DNA of 6,741 nt from Treponema sp. (GTDB taxonomy: Bacteria; Spirochaetota; Spirochaetia; Treponematales; Treponemataceae), in contig JAAVAM010000018.1 in NCBI GenBank assembly GCA_014804085.1, forward strand, positions 15,136-21,876, read 5' to 3'. Position numbers and translations under genes: made by a program. Positions within the stretch are counted from its first letter, which is position 1. Every line of letters starts with the position of its first letter. Positions 1-5,997 of the stretch are shown piece by piece. The notes below the pieces were generated by a model that saw nothing but the letters and a program-made list of their open reading frames with translations, made no database searches and was not told the DNA's origin.

Positions 1-68
1 TTGGTCGAAACCGAAAGGACAATGCCGAGGACGGCAAGTATGATAATAACGGCGATGACGATTTCCAC
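1..68 (-). CDS. Membrane-anchored protein, N-terminus only (runs off the left edge)
   Basis: Reading leftward, a GTG start at 68-66 is preceded by GAGGAAA at 80-74 with good spacing, and opens a frame with no stop to the window edge. The 22 visible residues begin MEIVIAVIIILAVLGIVLSV, an almost uninterrupted hydrophobic stretch with a single acidic residue at position 2. This is a typical N-terminal membrane anchor, not a cleavable signal peptide. The start lies 21 bases after the aminotransferase stop on the same strand with no terminator between them, so it is probably the third gene of the regulator-aminotransferase operon. Short anchors like this occur in RmuC-like, RNase Y-like and many other proteins. 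Too little is visible to choose among them, so the identity is left open. The gene call itself is fairly safe because the ribosome binding site, start and hydrophobic run all agree. Confidence 0.6.
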   Translation of the reverse strand, partial: MEIVIAVIIILAVLGIVLSVST

Positions 69-89
69 AGACGTTTCCTCTTTTCTATT

Positions 90-1256
90 TTATTGGCACG
101 TTTTGATAAAATCGTGAATGCAGTCCAGCGCAACCTTGATTTTGTCGATTGCGGTGGCGTAGCAGCAGCGGATATGCCCTTCGCCCGCCGCGCCGAACGC
201 GCTGCCCGGCACGACGGCGACCGAGTGCTTCTGGAACAGCTGCGTGGCGAATTCCTCGCTCGTCAGCCCCGTGGACGAAATGTCAGGGAACATATAGAAC
301 GCACCCGTCGGCTCGGGAACGGGCAAGCCCATGTCGCAGAACGCCTTGTACATCAGGTTGCGCCGCTGCTGGTATGAGACGCGCATGTTCTCCACCTCGT
401 GCCAGCCGTGCTTTAGCCCCTCAACCGCCGCGTACTGGCTGAAAATCGGCGCGCAAATCGTGTTGTACTGGTGCAGCTTGACGATCTGCGCCATCAGCTC
501 CTCGCTCGCGCAGATATAGCCGATTCTCCAGCCCGTCATGGCGAACGACTTGCTGAATCCGTTCAGTATGATTGTGTAGTCTTTCATGCCGGGGAACGAC
601 CCGATCGACGTGTGCTTGTTGTCCTCGTAGACCAGCTCGCAGTAAATCTCGTCGGCAATCGCCCAAATCTGATGCCTGACGCACAGCGCGGCGATTTTTT
701 CCAGTTCCGCGCGGGGAATCATCGTGCCCGTCGGGTTGCTCGGCGAACAGAACATAATCGCCTTTGTCCGGGGCGTGATCAGCCGCTCAAACTGCTCCGC
801 CGTGGGGTAAAACCCGTTCACGCTCGTGTCGAGCCGCACGATTGTTGCGCCCGTCAGGTGCGCGAGCGGCACGTAGTTCACATAGCACGGCTCGCACACG
901 ATCAGCTCGTCGCCGGGATTCAGCACCGCGCGCAGCACGGCATCAACGCCCTCGCTCGCGCCCACCGTCACCAGAATTTCGTTCTGGGGATTATAGTCCA
1001 TGCCGTATCGTTCCATATACTTGGCGATTTCCTCGCGCAGTTCGATCAGCCCCCAGTTGCTCGTGTATGACGTGTGGCCTTTTTCCAGATGATAGTACGC
1101 TTCCTCGCGCATTGCCCAAGGCGTGGGAAAATCCGGCTCGCCCACTGAAAGCGAAATCACGTCATCGTGCCCGATGAGCATCTCAAAAAATTTGCGGATA
1201 CCGCTCGGCGGCGTTTCCACCATTGCGCGGCTGAATTTGTCTTCCCTCGTGTTCAT
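90..1256 (-). CDS. PLP-dependent aminotransferase, class I/II (fold type I)
   Basis: Predicted cytosolic aminotransferase of the aspartate-aminotransferase superfamily, moving amino groups between an amino acid and a 2-oxo acid. The donor cannot be told from sequence. Numbering from the chosen ATG (388 residues, normal for the family), visible landmarks are SGIRKF at 18-23, SVGEPDF at 37-43, TVGASEGVD near 97-105, SPSNPTG with cofactor-contacting Asn174, DEIY with Asp202 (pyridine nitrogen) and Tyr205, the Schiff-base Lys236 in NGFSKS, Arg244 in TGWRIGY, and Arg363 in HIRCCYA as the likely carboxylate-binding arginine. The frame is open back to a TTG at 1325, but those extra residues do not look like the family. 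ATG 1256 starts about 17 residues before SGIRKF, as in PatA-type relatives, with GGGGA at 1272-1268 as a distant ribosome binding site. ATG 1268 is an alternative. It follows the Lrp-type gene by 65 bases. Confidence 0.93.
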   Translation of the reverse strand: MNTREDKFSRAMVETPPSGIRKFFEMLIGHDDVISLSVGEPDFPTPWAMREEAYYHLEKGHTSYTSNWGLIELREEIAKYMERYGMDYNPQNEILVTVGASEGVDAVLRAVLNPGDELIVCEPCYVNYVPLAHLTGATIVRLDTSVNGFYPTAEQFERLITPRTKAIMFCSPSNPTGTMIPRAELEKIAALCVRHQIWAIADEIYCELVYEDNKHTSIGSFPGMKDYTIILNGFSKSFAMTGWRIGYICASEELMAQIVKLHQYNTICAPIFSQYAAVEGLKHGWHEVENMRVSYQQRRNLMYKAFCDMGLPVPEPTGAFYMFPDISSTGLTSEEFATQLFQKHSVAVVPGSAFGAAGEGHIRCCYATAIDKIKVALDCIHDFIKTCQ

Positions 1257-1321
1257 GCTATAATACATCCCCAAAAAACGAATTGTCTTGTCGGCGCGTC
1301 CCGTCGTGCCCGGCGTTTTTG

Positions 1322-1816
1322 TCAAGCCATAACGCCCTGCCGGCGGTCGCTTTCGTCCTCAACGTAGAGCACGTCGTTTTCTTTGTACGTCTTGAGCAGA
1401 AAATGCGTCTTGGTCGAACGCACGCCGTTCAGCGTAGAAAGCTTGCGCGCCACAAAAAACGACACTTCCTGCAAGCTGTCTCCCTCAATCACCACTTTCA
1501 GGTCGTAGCCGCCGCTCATCAGGTACAGCGACTTTACCTGCGGAAAGCGATAGATGCGGTCGGCAATCCCGTCAAACCCGTGCTCGCGCTCCGGGGTCAC
1601 TTGAATCTCAATCTCGGCGCGGACTTTTTCCTTTGCCGCCCCGTCTTTTTCGGGATTCACCACCGCCTTGTATCCGAGGATAACCCCCTCTTCCTCAAGC
1701 TGCCGGATAATCGCGCCCACCTGTTCCGGCGTTTTCTTGGTCATCGCCGCAATGTCGGCAATCGGCAGCCGCGCGTTTTCCCGCAACAAATCCAAAATCT
1801 CTTTTTTGTCGTCCAT
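1322..1816 (-). CDS. Lrp/AsnC-family transcriptional regulator
   Basis: A 164-residue protein of the feast/famine regulator family. Residues 1-50 form the winged helix-turn-helix (EILDLLRENARLPIADIAAM, then a recognition helix near PEQVGAIIRQLEEEGVI and GYKAVV). Residues 65-145 form the RAM ligand-binding domain, with the turn SGGYDLKVV at 101-109 where members of the family bind amino acids at dimer interfaces. Such proteins assemble as dimers or octamers and wrap promoter DNA. It is the first gene of the operon and lies directly upstream of the aminotransferase, a pairing common in Firmicutes and spirochaetes, so an amino-acid ligand related to that enzyme is likely (inference). The ATG is only one base after AGGAG, too close for normal use, while a -10-like TAAAAT ends six bases before it, so the mRNA may be leaderless. 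The start is supported because the helix-turn-helix begins immediately. Confidence 0.93.
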   Translation of the reverse strand: MDDKKEILDLLRENARLPIADIAAMTKKTPEQVGAIIRQLEEEGVILGYKAVVNPEKDGAAKEKVRAEIEIQVTPEREHGFDGIADRIYRFPQVKSLYLMSGGYDLKVVIEGDSLQEVSFFVARKLSTLNGVRSTKTHFLLKTYKENDVLYVEDESDRRQGVMA

Positions 1817-1851
1817 GCTCCTATTTTAGTCAATTACGCGCTGTTTGGGAA
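1817..1851 (-). promoter_or_regulatory. Candidate promoter of the regulator-aminotransferase operon
   Basis: On the minus strand, TTCCCA (1851-1846), a 17-base spacer, then TAAAAT (1828-1823) resemble a sigma-70 promoter (4 of 6 and 5 of 6 consensus matches). Only six bases, AGGAGC, separate the -10 from the ATG at 1816, so initiation would fall on or next to the start codon. The -35 touches the edge of the hairpin element at 1850. Confidence 0.5.
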
Positions 1852-1924
1852 GTGGAGGGGGCGAGAGCGCCCCCTAGTCGCCACTTCGTTGGCTCCATAC
1901 CCCCACCTGCGGGGACACCCCGCA
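1850..1924. repeat. GC-rich double-hairpin intergenic element, candidate dispersed repeat
   Basis: Two strong dyads sit side by side in non-coding DNA. The first has outer arms AAGTGG (1850-1855) and CCACTT (1881-1886) enclosing an 8-base-pair stem AGGGGGCG (1856-1863) / CGCCCCCT (1868-1875) with loop AGAG. The second is a perfect 7-base-pair stem TGCGGGG (1908-1914) / CCCCGCA (1918-1924) with loop ACA. There is no T-run, so these are not simple intrinsic terminators for either neighbour, and both flanking genes point away from the element. The compact, GC-rich, hairpin-dense design resembles REP-like elements scattered between genes in many bacterial genomes. Only one copy is in this window, so its repeated nature is inference. 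Beyond it lies a weaker pair, GCTATT (1965-1970) / AATAGC (1991-1996). Confidence 0.45.
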
Positions 1925-2018
1925 ACGCCCCGGTCGCGCGCGGTTCCAAACGATGTGCGCTCCCGCTATTATTCGCACGGTGCGCGCGGCAATAGCACAG
2001 TACGTGTGCCCGCTGTTT

Positions 2019-2130
2019 TCCGTTAATGTTCTTAACGGAGCCAAGGAGAGTGGTTTAAACATGGCAAGGAGAGACTCCTTAACACCGTAAGTCTCGGCGG
2101 CCCTCCTTGCAAGGAGAGGAGTTGTCTCCG
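2019..2130 (+). other. Structured upstream stretch with three CAAGGAGAG copies and alternative hairpins
   Basis: This part of the pectate lyase upstream region is dense in symmetry. There is an 8-base-pair stem TCCGTTAA (2019-2026) / TTAACGGA (2032-2039); direct repeats CAAGGAGAG at 2042-2050, 2065-2073 and 2110-2118; a hairpin AAGGAG (2066-2071) / CTCCTT (2075-2080); a competing pairing GAGACT (2071-2076) / AGTCTC (2090-2095); and a perfect 14-base palindrome CTCCTTGCAAGGAG (2103-2116). A nine-codon frame, ATG at 2061 to TAA at 2090 (MARRDSLTP), follows the first repeat, which could serve as its ribosome binding site. If an upstream promoter transcribes this DNA it could be a regulatory leader, but the most obvious promoter lies downstream at about 2205. 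The function is unknown. Confidence 0.35.
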
Positions 2131-2179
2131 CGCGCGAATTCCCGCAAAAGACAGCGGAATAATCCAAGAAGTGGGCAGA

Positions 2180-2221
2180 ATCCGCTTTAAAAACCGGCGG
2201 ATAATATAATGTAATTATTAT
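2180..2221 (+). promoter_or_regulatory. Pectate lyase promoter with overlapping dyad operator candidate
   Basis: A perfect -10 TATAAT lies at 2205-2210, which predicts a start near 2217 and a leader of about 31 bases. At 17-base spacing the -35 position is CCGCTT (2182-2187), a poor match, suggesting dependence on an activator. A dyad ATCCGC (2180-2185) / GCGGAT (2197-2202) fills the gap between the -35 and -10. A further half-site AGCGGA lies at 2153-2158. This is a plausible operator for a substrate-responsive regulator, but none is encoded nearby that could be named with confidence. Confidence 0.55.
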
Positions 2222-2235
2222 AAAAAGCTCACGAT

Positions 2236-2242
2236 AAGGAGG
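2236..2242 (+). promoter_or_regulatory. Ribosome binding site of the pectate lyase gene
   Basis: AAGGAGG at 2236-2242 lies five bases before the ATG at 2248. It is a near-perfect Shine-Dalgarno match and fixes the start, which is immediately followed by a lysine-rich signal peptide. Confidence 0.85.
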
Positions 2243-2247
2243 CTTGT

Positions 2248-5200
2248 ATGAAAAAGACAAAATTATCCGCGCGGCTGCTTGCGTGCATGCTGGCGGTCGT
2301 TTTCTGTGCATGGGGGGGGGTAATATCCTGCGCTGACGGCTCAAATATTGACAACTCGCCGAAAGCAACGTATTACACGGTGACGTTCGTCAACGATGAC
2401 GGAAGTGTGATTGAGACGCAAACAGTCGAAGACGGGAAGTTGGCGCAACAGCCGAATGACCCGACCAAAGAGGACAACAGTACGTTCCTGGGATGGTATG
2501 ATGGTGATACGAAGTTTTCTTTCAAAACCTCTATTACTGCTGACATCACGCTTACGGCACAGTGGAAAGACCCAAGCAAAACATATTACATCGTAACGTT
2601 TAAAGATGATGACGGCGGAGTGTTGCAAAGCTATGAAATTGAACGCGGGAAGAAAGTGGCACCGGAGTCTCTGTCATCAAAGGATGGGTATGAGTTTAAT
2701 GGTTGGTATATTGAGGACGGGGATTCTTTTGATTTTGAAACTCCGATTGAAAGTAATATTACGCTTGTGCCAAGTTGGAAAAAAGTTGAAAGTTCGGGCG
2801 GAAGCAGTGGCGGAAATAACCAGGTCACCCCGGGCGGCTCTGATGCCAGTGGTACGCTAGGTAAACCGACAGTCGGCGATGTGTCGAACGAGGAAGTAAA
2901 AATCGTACAGTCAGAGGGCTGGTTGAACAGCGCGTATATTATCTTCGAGCATATTGACGGCGTGACCTATAAAGTCCTCATTGACGACAAAGAGCTTGAC
3001 GCGCCGCTTATCCGCTATTACAAAACCTACACCTACCATGAGGCGAGCGAGAGCGGCGGACAAGTCGCTTGGGCAAAAAAGACGCTCTCAAACGTCGTGC
3101 GCGCGGACGCGCTCGGTCTTGCGGCAGGTTCGCACACCATGAAAGTCTGCGCGGTCGGAACGGAGAATGAGGGCCGCTATTCATCATCAACGATGACGGT
3201 CGCTGACCATGACCGATCCGGCTTTGCGTTCGCGCCCAGTGCGGCGACAACGCCCGGCGCGTACAAGAAAGACGGTACGCTCAAAGACGGCGCGATTGTC
3301 CTGTATGTGACCCCCCAGACCGCAAAGACAGTCACGTACACGGCAAAGAAAGGCACGAACGCCTCCAAAGACGGGACATACACCGGCATTCAGGACATAC
3401 TCTCAGAGACCTCGCTCAAGAACTTGACCGTTCCGATTGACATCCGCATCATCGGCACAATCCGCAAGGAGGACGTGGACTCGCTCGGGTCAAGCGCGGA
3501 GGGCTTGCAGATTAAGACGACCTCAAAGAATGGTGTGACCGTTGAGGGCGTGGGGCATGACGCGGCGGTCTACGGCTTTGGCTTCCTCATTCGTTCTGCC
3601 GAATACACGGAGCTTTCCAACCTCGGCGTGTACAACTTCATGGACGACGGAATCTCCGTTGATACGAATAACTACTACCTGTGGATTCATAACAACGACA
3701 TCTCATACGGTGCGGTCGGCAGCGATTCTGACCAGGCAAAGGGCGACGGCTCGCTCGACTTCAAAAAATCGTACTACAGCACGCTCTCATACAACCACTT
3801 CTGGGACAGCGGCAAGTGCAATTTGCTCGACGCGAGCGCGGGAAGCAACGGGTCGAACTTCCTCACCTACCACCACAACTGGTACGACCACTCAGACAGC
3901 CGCCACCCGCGAATCCGTAACGCGACCGCGGTACACGTGTACAACAACTACTACGACGGCAACGCCAAGTACGGCGTGGGCGTGACGAGCGGCTCATCCG
4001 CATTCGTGGAAGGCAACTATTTCCGTGACGCGAACGACCCGATGATGTCGAGCAAGCAGGGCACGGACGCGCGCGGCAGCGGCACGTTCTCCGGCGAAGA
4101 AGGCGGCGTTATCAAGGCATGGAACAACAAATTCGCCGAAAACAATACGTACAACAAATTCCAATATATCACGAACAAGTACGACTATACGAACAACAAA
4201 GAACTTGGCGAGTACAAGGAAGAGGAAAAGACGCTCGGAACGCCGAACGACGACGGAAGTTGGACGATTTATGATGTCACTGCATCTCCCGACACGATTG
4301 CGACCGAACCGCTCATTGCGATTGAGGACGCATCGAATATAAAAGAAGGCGCGAAGCGTGATTTTTATCAGATTTCAAAGGGCAAGACAGGCTTCTACAT
4401 CGACGTTCCCGCGAACGTGCAGAAAGTCGTCGTGACGGCGAAATGCGGGTCGTCCGGTCAGTCCGGCACGGCGAATATGCTTTCCGTGAACGGCACGGCA
4501 GTCTCAATGAATATGGCAGCTGATTACACCGACTATGAAGTCGAGGTAAGCGTAACCAAGGATTCGACGATTGAAATCAAGAATGCGCACGGCAGTAGCT
4601 CCATGAACGTAAAGAGAATCAAAGTCATTGCGGCGAGCGGGTGGAAAACGATAGTCACGAGCGGAGCAGACCTGACGAACATCGACGCGTATGAGGTTGA
4701 CTCGCGCAAAGAGCAGGTCCCCGCTACGGTGAAGACAAAATCCGGCTCGCACATGTACTCCAACTTTGACGTTGAACTCGGCGACACCGGCATGGGCATT
4801 ACCGTTGCCCCCACCAACCCGGACAAGGCGAAGGAAGACGTAATCAAATATGCGGGGCGGCACAACTCCGACTTTGCGTATACGTTCAACAACGCAACGG
4901 ACGACAAAGACTACGGCGTGAACAACGCGCTCAAAGCACTTGTGGTCAACTACAAGAGCGGTCTGACCGCCGTGCAAGGCACAACGCAAGGCAGTGGCGG
5001 CAGCTCCGGCGGCAACGGAAATACCGACAACAAGGACGACGGTGACGGTGATAACACTGGAAACACAGGTGGAACAGGAACGCAAATAACTGCCGATGTA
5101 ACATGCCATTTCACGGGAAAGGAAGCGAATCCATCAGTTGAGGGTGCATTTGCTATAAGCGGTAATTATTCCGACTCCAAGGGTTCTGCTACTGTGAATG

Positions 5201-5442
5201 GTATAACTTATAATGCATGTCTAAAAATGGAAGGTAGCACATCCATAAAATTCTCCATAGAGAAAAACATGACACTGACACTTGTGTTTGCGAGTGGTGA
5301 AAGTGGTAAAAAGGTCAAAGTTGATGGAACATCGTATACCACCGACAGCAACGCGACTGTTACGGTCTCTCTCAATGCCGGCGAACACACGATTACTAAA
5401 GGGGATTCCATAAATCTTTTCTATATCGCATTGAAGAATTAG
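2248..5442 (+). CDS. Multidomain lipoprotein pectate lyase (polysaccharide lyase family 1)
   Basis: Predicted exported enzyme (1064 residues) cleaving de-esterified polygalacturonan by calcium-dependent beta-elimination. Residues 1-28 are a lipoprotein-type signal peptide ending VISC (lipid-anchored Cys28, spirochaete-style lipobox). Two Listeria-Bacteroides (InlB) repeats follow at 43-107 and 114-178, each ending in a GWY...W pattern, then a Ser/Gly linker (182-203). A fibronectin-III-like region covers about 205-320. The PL1 beta-helix runs from about 330: DGSLD (Asp500, Asp504, calcium ligands by family analogy), Lys523, then SRHPRIR with catalytic Arg552 and Arg557, and VHVYNNYYDG. A beta-rich stretch (about 655-797) seems inserted before the helix-completing part (DAYEVDSR, 813-820, to about 910). 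A Gly/Asn/Asp linker (915-945) leads to a C-terminal beta-sandwich-like module (948-1064, Cys953 and Cys991). It is monocistronic. The signal peptide contains a nine-G run, and the end modules are AT-richer than the core. Confidence 0.93.
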   Translation: MKKTKLSARLLACMLAVVFCAWGGVISCADGSNIDNSPKATYYTVTFVNDDGSVIETQTVEDGKLAQQPNDPTKEDNSTFLGWYDGDTKFSFKTSITADITLTAQWKDPSKTYYIVTFKDDDGGVLQSYEIERGKKVAPESLSSKDGYEFNGWYIEDGDSFDFETPIESNITLVPSWKKVESSGGSSGGNNQVTPGGSDASGTLGKPTVGDVSNEEVKIVQSEGWLNSAYIIFEHIDGVTYKVLIDDKELDAPLIRYYKTYTYHEASESGGQVAWAKKTLSNVVRADALGLAAGSHTMKVCAVGTENEGRYSSSTMTVADHDRSGFAFAPSAATTPGAYKKDGTLKDGAIVLYVTPQTAKTVTYTAKKGTNASKDGTYTGIQDILSETSLKNLTVPIDIRIIGTIRKEDVDSLGSSAEGLQIKTTSKNGVTVEGVGHDAAVYGFGFLIRSAEYTELSNLGVYNFMDDGISVDTNNYYLWIHNNDISYGAVGSDSDQAKGDGSLDFKKSYYSTLSYNHFWDSGKCNLLDASAGSNGSNFLTYHHNWYDHSDSRHPRIRNATAVHVYNNYYDGNAKYGVGVTSGSSAFVEGNYFRDANDPMMSSKQGTDARGSGTFSGEEGGVIKAWNNKFAENNTYNKFQYITNKYDYTNNKELGEYKEEEKTLGTPNDDGSWTIYDVTASPDTIATEPLIAIEDASNIKEGAKRDFYQISKGKTGFYIDVPANVQKVVVTAKCGSSGQSGTANMLSVNGTAVSMNMAADYTDYEVEVSVTKDSTIEIKNAHGSSSMNVKRIKVIAASGWKTIVTSGADLTNIDAYEVDSRKEQVPATVKTKSGSHMYSNFDVELGDTGMGITVAPTNPDKAKEDVIKYAGRHNSDFAYTFNNATDDKDYGVNNALKALVVNYKSGLTAVQGTTQGSGGSSGGNGNTDNKDDGDGDNTGNTGGTGTQITADVTCHFTGKEANPSVEGAFAISGNYSDSKGSATVNGITYNACLKMEGSTSIKFSIEKNMTLTLVFASGESGKKVKVDGTSYTTDSNATVTVSLNAGEHTITKGDSINLFYIALKN
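2312..2320 (+). repeat. Nine-G homopolymer within the signal-peptide codons
   Basis: A run of nine G encodes Trp22-Gly-Gly-Val25 of the pectate lyase signal peptide. Loss of one G makes the next codon the TAA at 2321-2323. Gain of one G leads to the TGA at 2334-2336 five codons later. The tract therefore acts as a potential translational on/off switch, with nine being an ON length. Confidence 0.9.
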
Positions 5443-5465
5443 TAATCGCTGTTATTCTCTCATTC

Positions 5466-5498
5466 ATCCCCGCTCCCGCACCGGAGCGGGGATTTTTT
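5466..5498 (+). terminator. Intrinsic terminator of the pectate lyase gene
   Basis: A perfect 11-base-pair stem ATCCCCGCTCC (5466-5476) / GGAGCGGGGAT (5483-5493) with a six-base loop runs into a T-tract at 5493-5498. It lies 23 bases past the stop codon. Confidence 0.93.
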
Positions 5499-5520
5499 CG
5501 CGGCACGCACATCTGCCCAT

Positions 5521-5551
5521 AAAAAATCCCCCGCAGGAAATCCTGCGGGGG
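5521..5551 (-). terminator. Intrinsic terminator of the small coiled-coil gene
   Basis: The stem CCCCCGCAGG (5528-5537) / CCTGCGGGGG (5542-5551) with a four-base loop is flanked on its left by A6 (5521-5526), which is the U-tract when read on the minus strand. It lies 27 bases past the stop of the minus-strand gene and back to back with the lyase terminator. Confidence 0.9.
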
Positions 5552-5578
5552 CATGTGTCGTGGCGTTCGCTCGGCGGC

Positions 5579-5896
5579 TTACTTCTTGTCGCTGATGCCG
5601 AACGTGAGCCAGTCGCTCTGGGCAACGGCGACTTTCACCAGTTTCCGAGTCTCGCCGAGCATGTCCCTGAGCTTTTTCTGCGCCGCCGACAGTTCGGCAG
5701 TCTTTGTCTTGAGCCGTGCCTTCAGCTCCTCCTGCTCGTTGTCGAGCGCGGCAAGCGTCTGCGCGAGCGACTCAAGTTCCGCCGTCTTCGCCTCGTCAAT
5801 CCCGACCTTCGCAACAACATCCGCCCGCTTTTTCAGCCCTTCCGCCATAAGCCGTGCGTCCGTAAGCTGCTGCGCCAATGAAACATAATTACTCAT
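5579..5896 (-). CDS. Small helical coiled-coil protein of unknown function
   Basis: A 105-residue protein starting at ATG 5896, with an excellent ribosome binding site AAAGGAGG at 5910-5903, six bases before the start. It has its own terminator and a candidate promoter, so it is a real single-gene transcription unit. The sequence is rich in Ala, Leu, Lys, Glu and Gln with almost no glycine or proline. Residues about 5-90 look like continuous helix with heptad-like spacing (LAQQLTDARLMAEGLKKRAD, later LAALDNEQEELKARLKTKTA, then AAQKKLRDML), which suggests a helical hairpin or rod. It ends in a short conserved-looking tail, WLTFGISDKK. No signal peptide, membrane segment or cysteine is present, so it should be cytosolic. 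I do not recognise a characterised family. Helical bundles of this size occur as structural or adaptor proteins, but no role is assigned. Confidence 0.85.
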   Translation of the reverse strand: MSNYVSLAQQLTDARLMAEGLKKRADVVAKVGIDEAKTAELESLAQTLAALDNEQEELKARLKTKTAELSAAQKKLRDMLGETRKLVKVAVAQSDWLTFGISDKK

Positions 5897-5928
5897 GGGT
5901 AACCTCCTTTTGGTTATGAGATACTTTC

Positions 5929-5957
5929 ACTATGGGGTAAAAACTCAAAAAAGGCAA
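5929..5957 (-). promoter_or_regulatory. Candidate promoter of the small coiled-coil gene
   Basis: On the minus strand, TTGCCT (5957-5952), a 17-base spacer and CATAGT (5934-5929) form a reasonable sigma-70 promoter (4 of 6 matches in each box). It would start transcription near 5922, about 26 bases before the ATG and just ahead of the ribosome binding site. Confidence 0.45.
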
Positions 5958-5997
5958 GCGGCTTTCCCCTAAAGCGAAAAACTTTTTTTCAGTTCAA

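Noticed and set aside
471..1070. 199-codon open frame on the plus strand opposite the aminotransferase
   Set aside because: It lies wholly antisense to a gene with clear catalytic motifs. Its translation is rich in Arg, His and Val with no recognisable domain, as expected from the complement of GC-biased codons.
1297..1325. TTGACA at 1325-1320 (minus strand) as the -35 of an internal aminotransferase promoter
   Set aside because: No -10-like hexamer occurs 15-19 bases downstream. The TTG overlaps the regulator stop codon by chance.
1283..2026. 247-codon plus-strand open frame across the regulator gene and intergenic region
   Set aside because: It is antisense to the Lrp-family gene and then reads through the hairpin element. 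It shows no domain logic and no ribosome binding site.
2122..2190. 22-codon basic peptide starting at TTG 2122 after AAGGAGAG
   Set aside because: The start is non-ATG, the frame overlaps the probable lyase -35 and dyad, and nothing supports translation.
1874..2368. 164-codon minus-strand open frame across the lyase promoter
   Set aside because: It would begin inside the lyase signal-peptide region and cross its promoter and the hairpin element. No motif or start signal supports it.
4504..5109. 201-codon minus-strand open frame within the lyase gene
   Set aside because: It is antisense to the C-terminal part of the lyase. The composition (Val, Arg, Gly, Cys) is that of a reverse-strand shadow.
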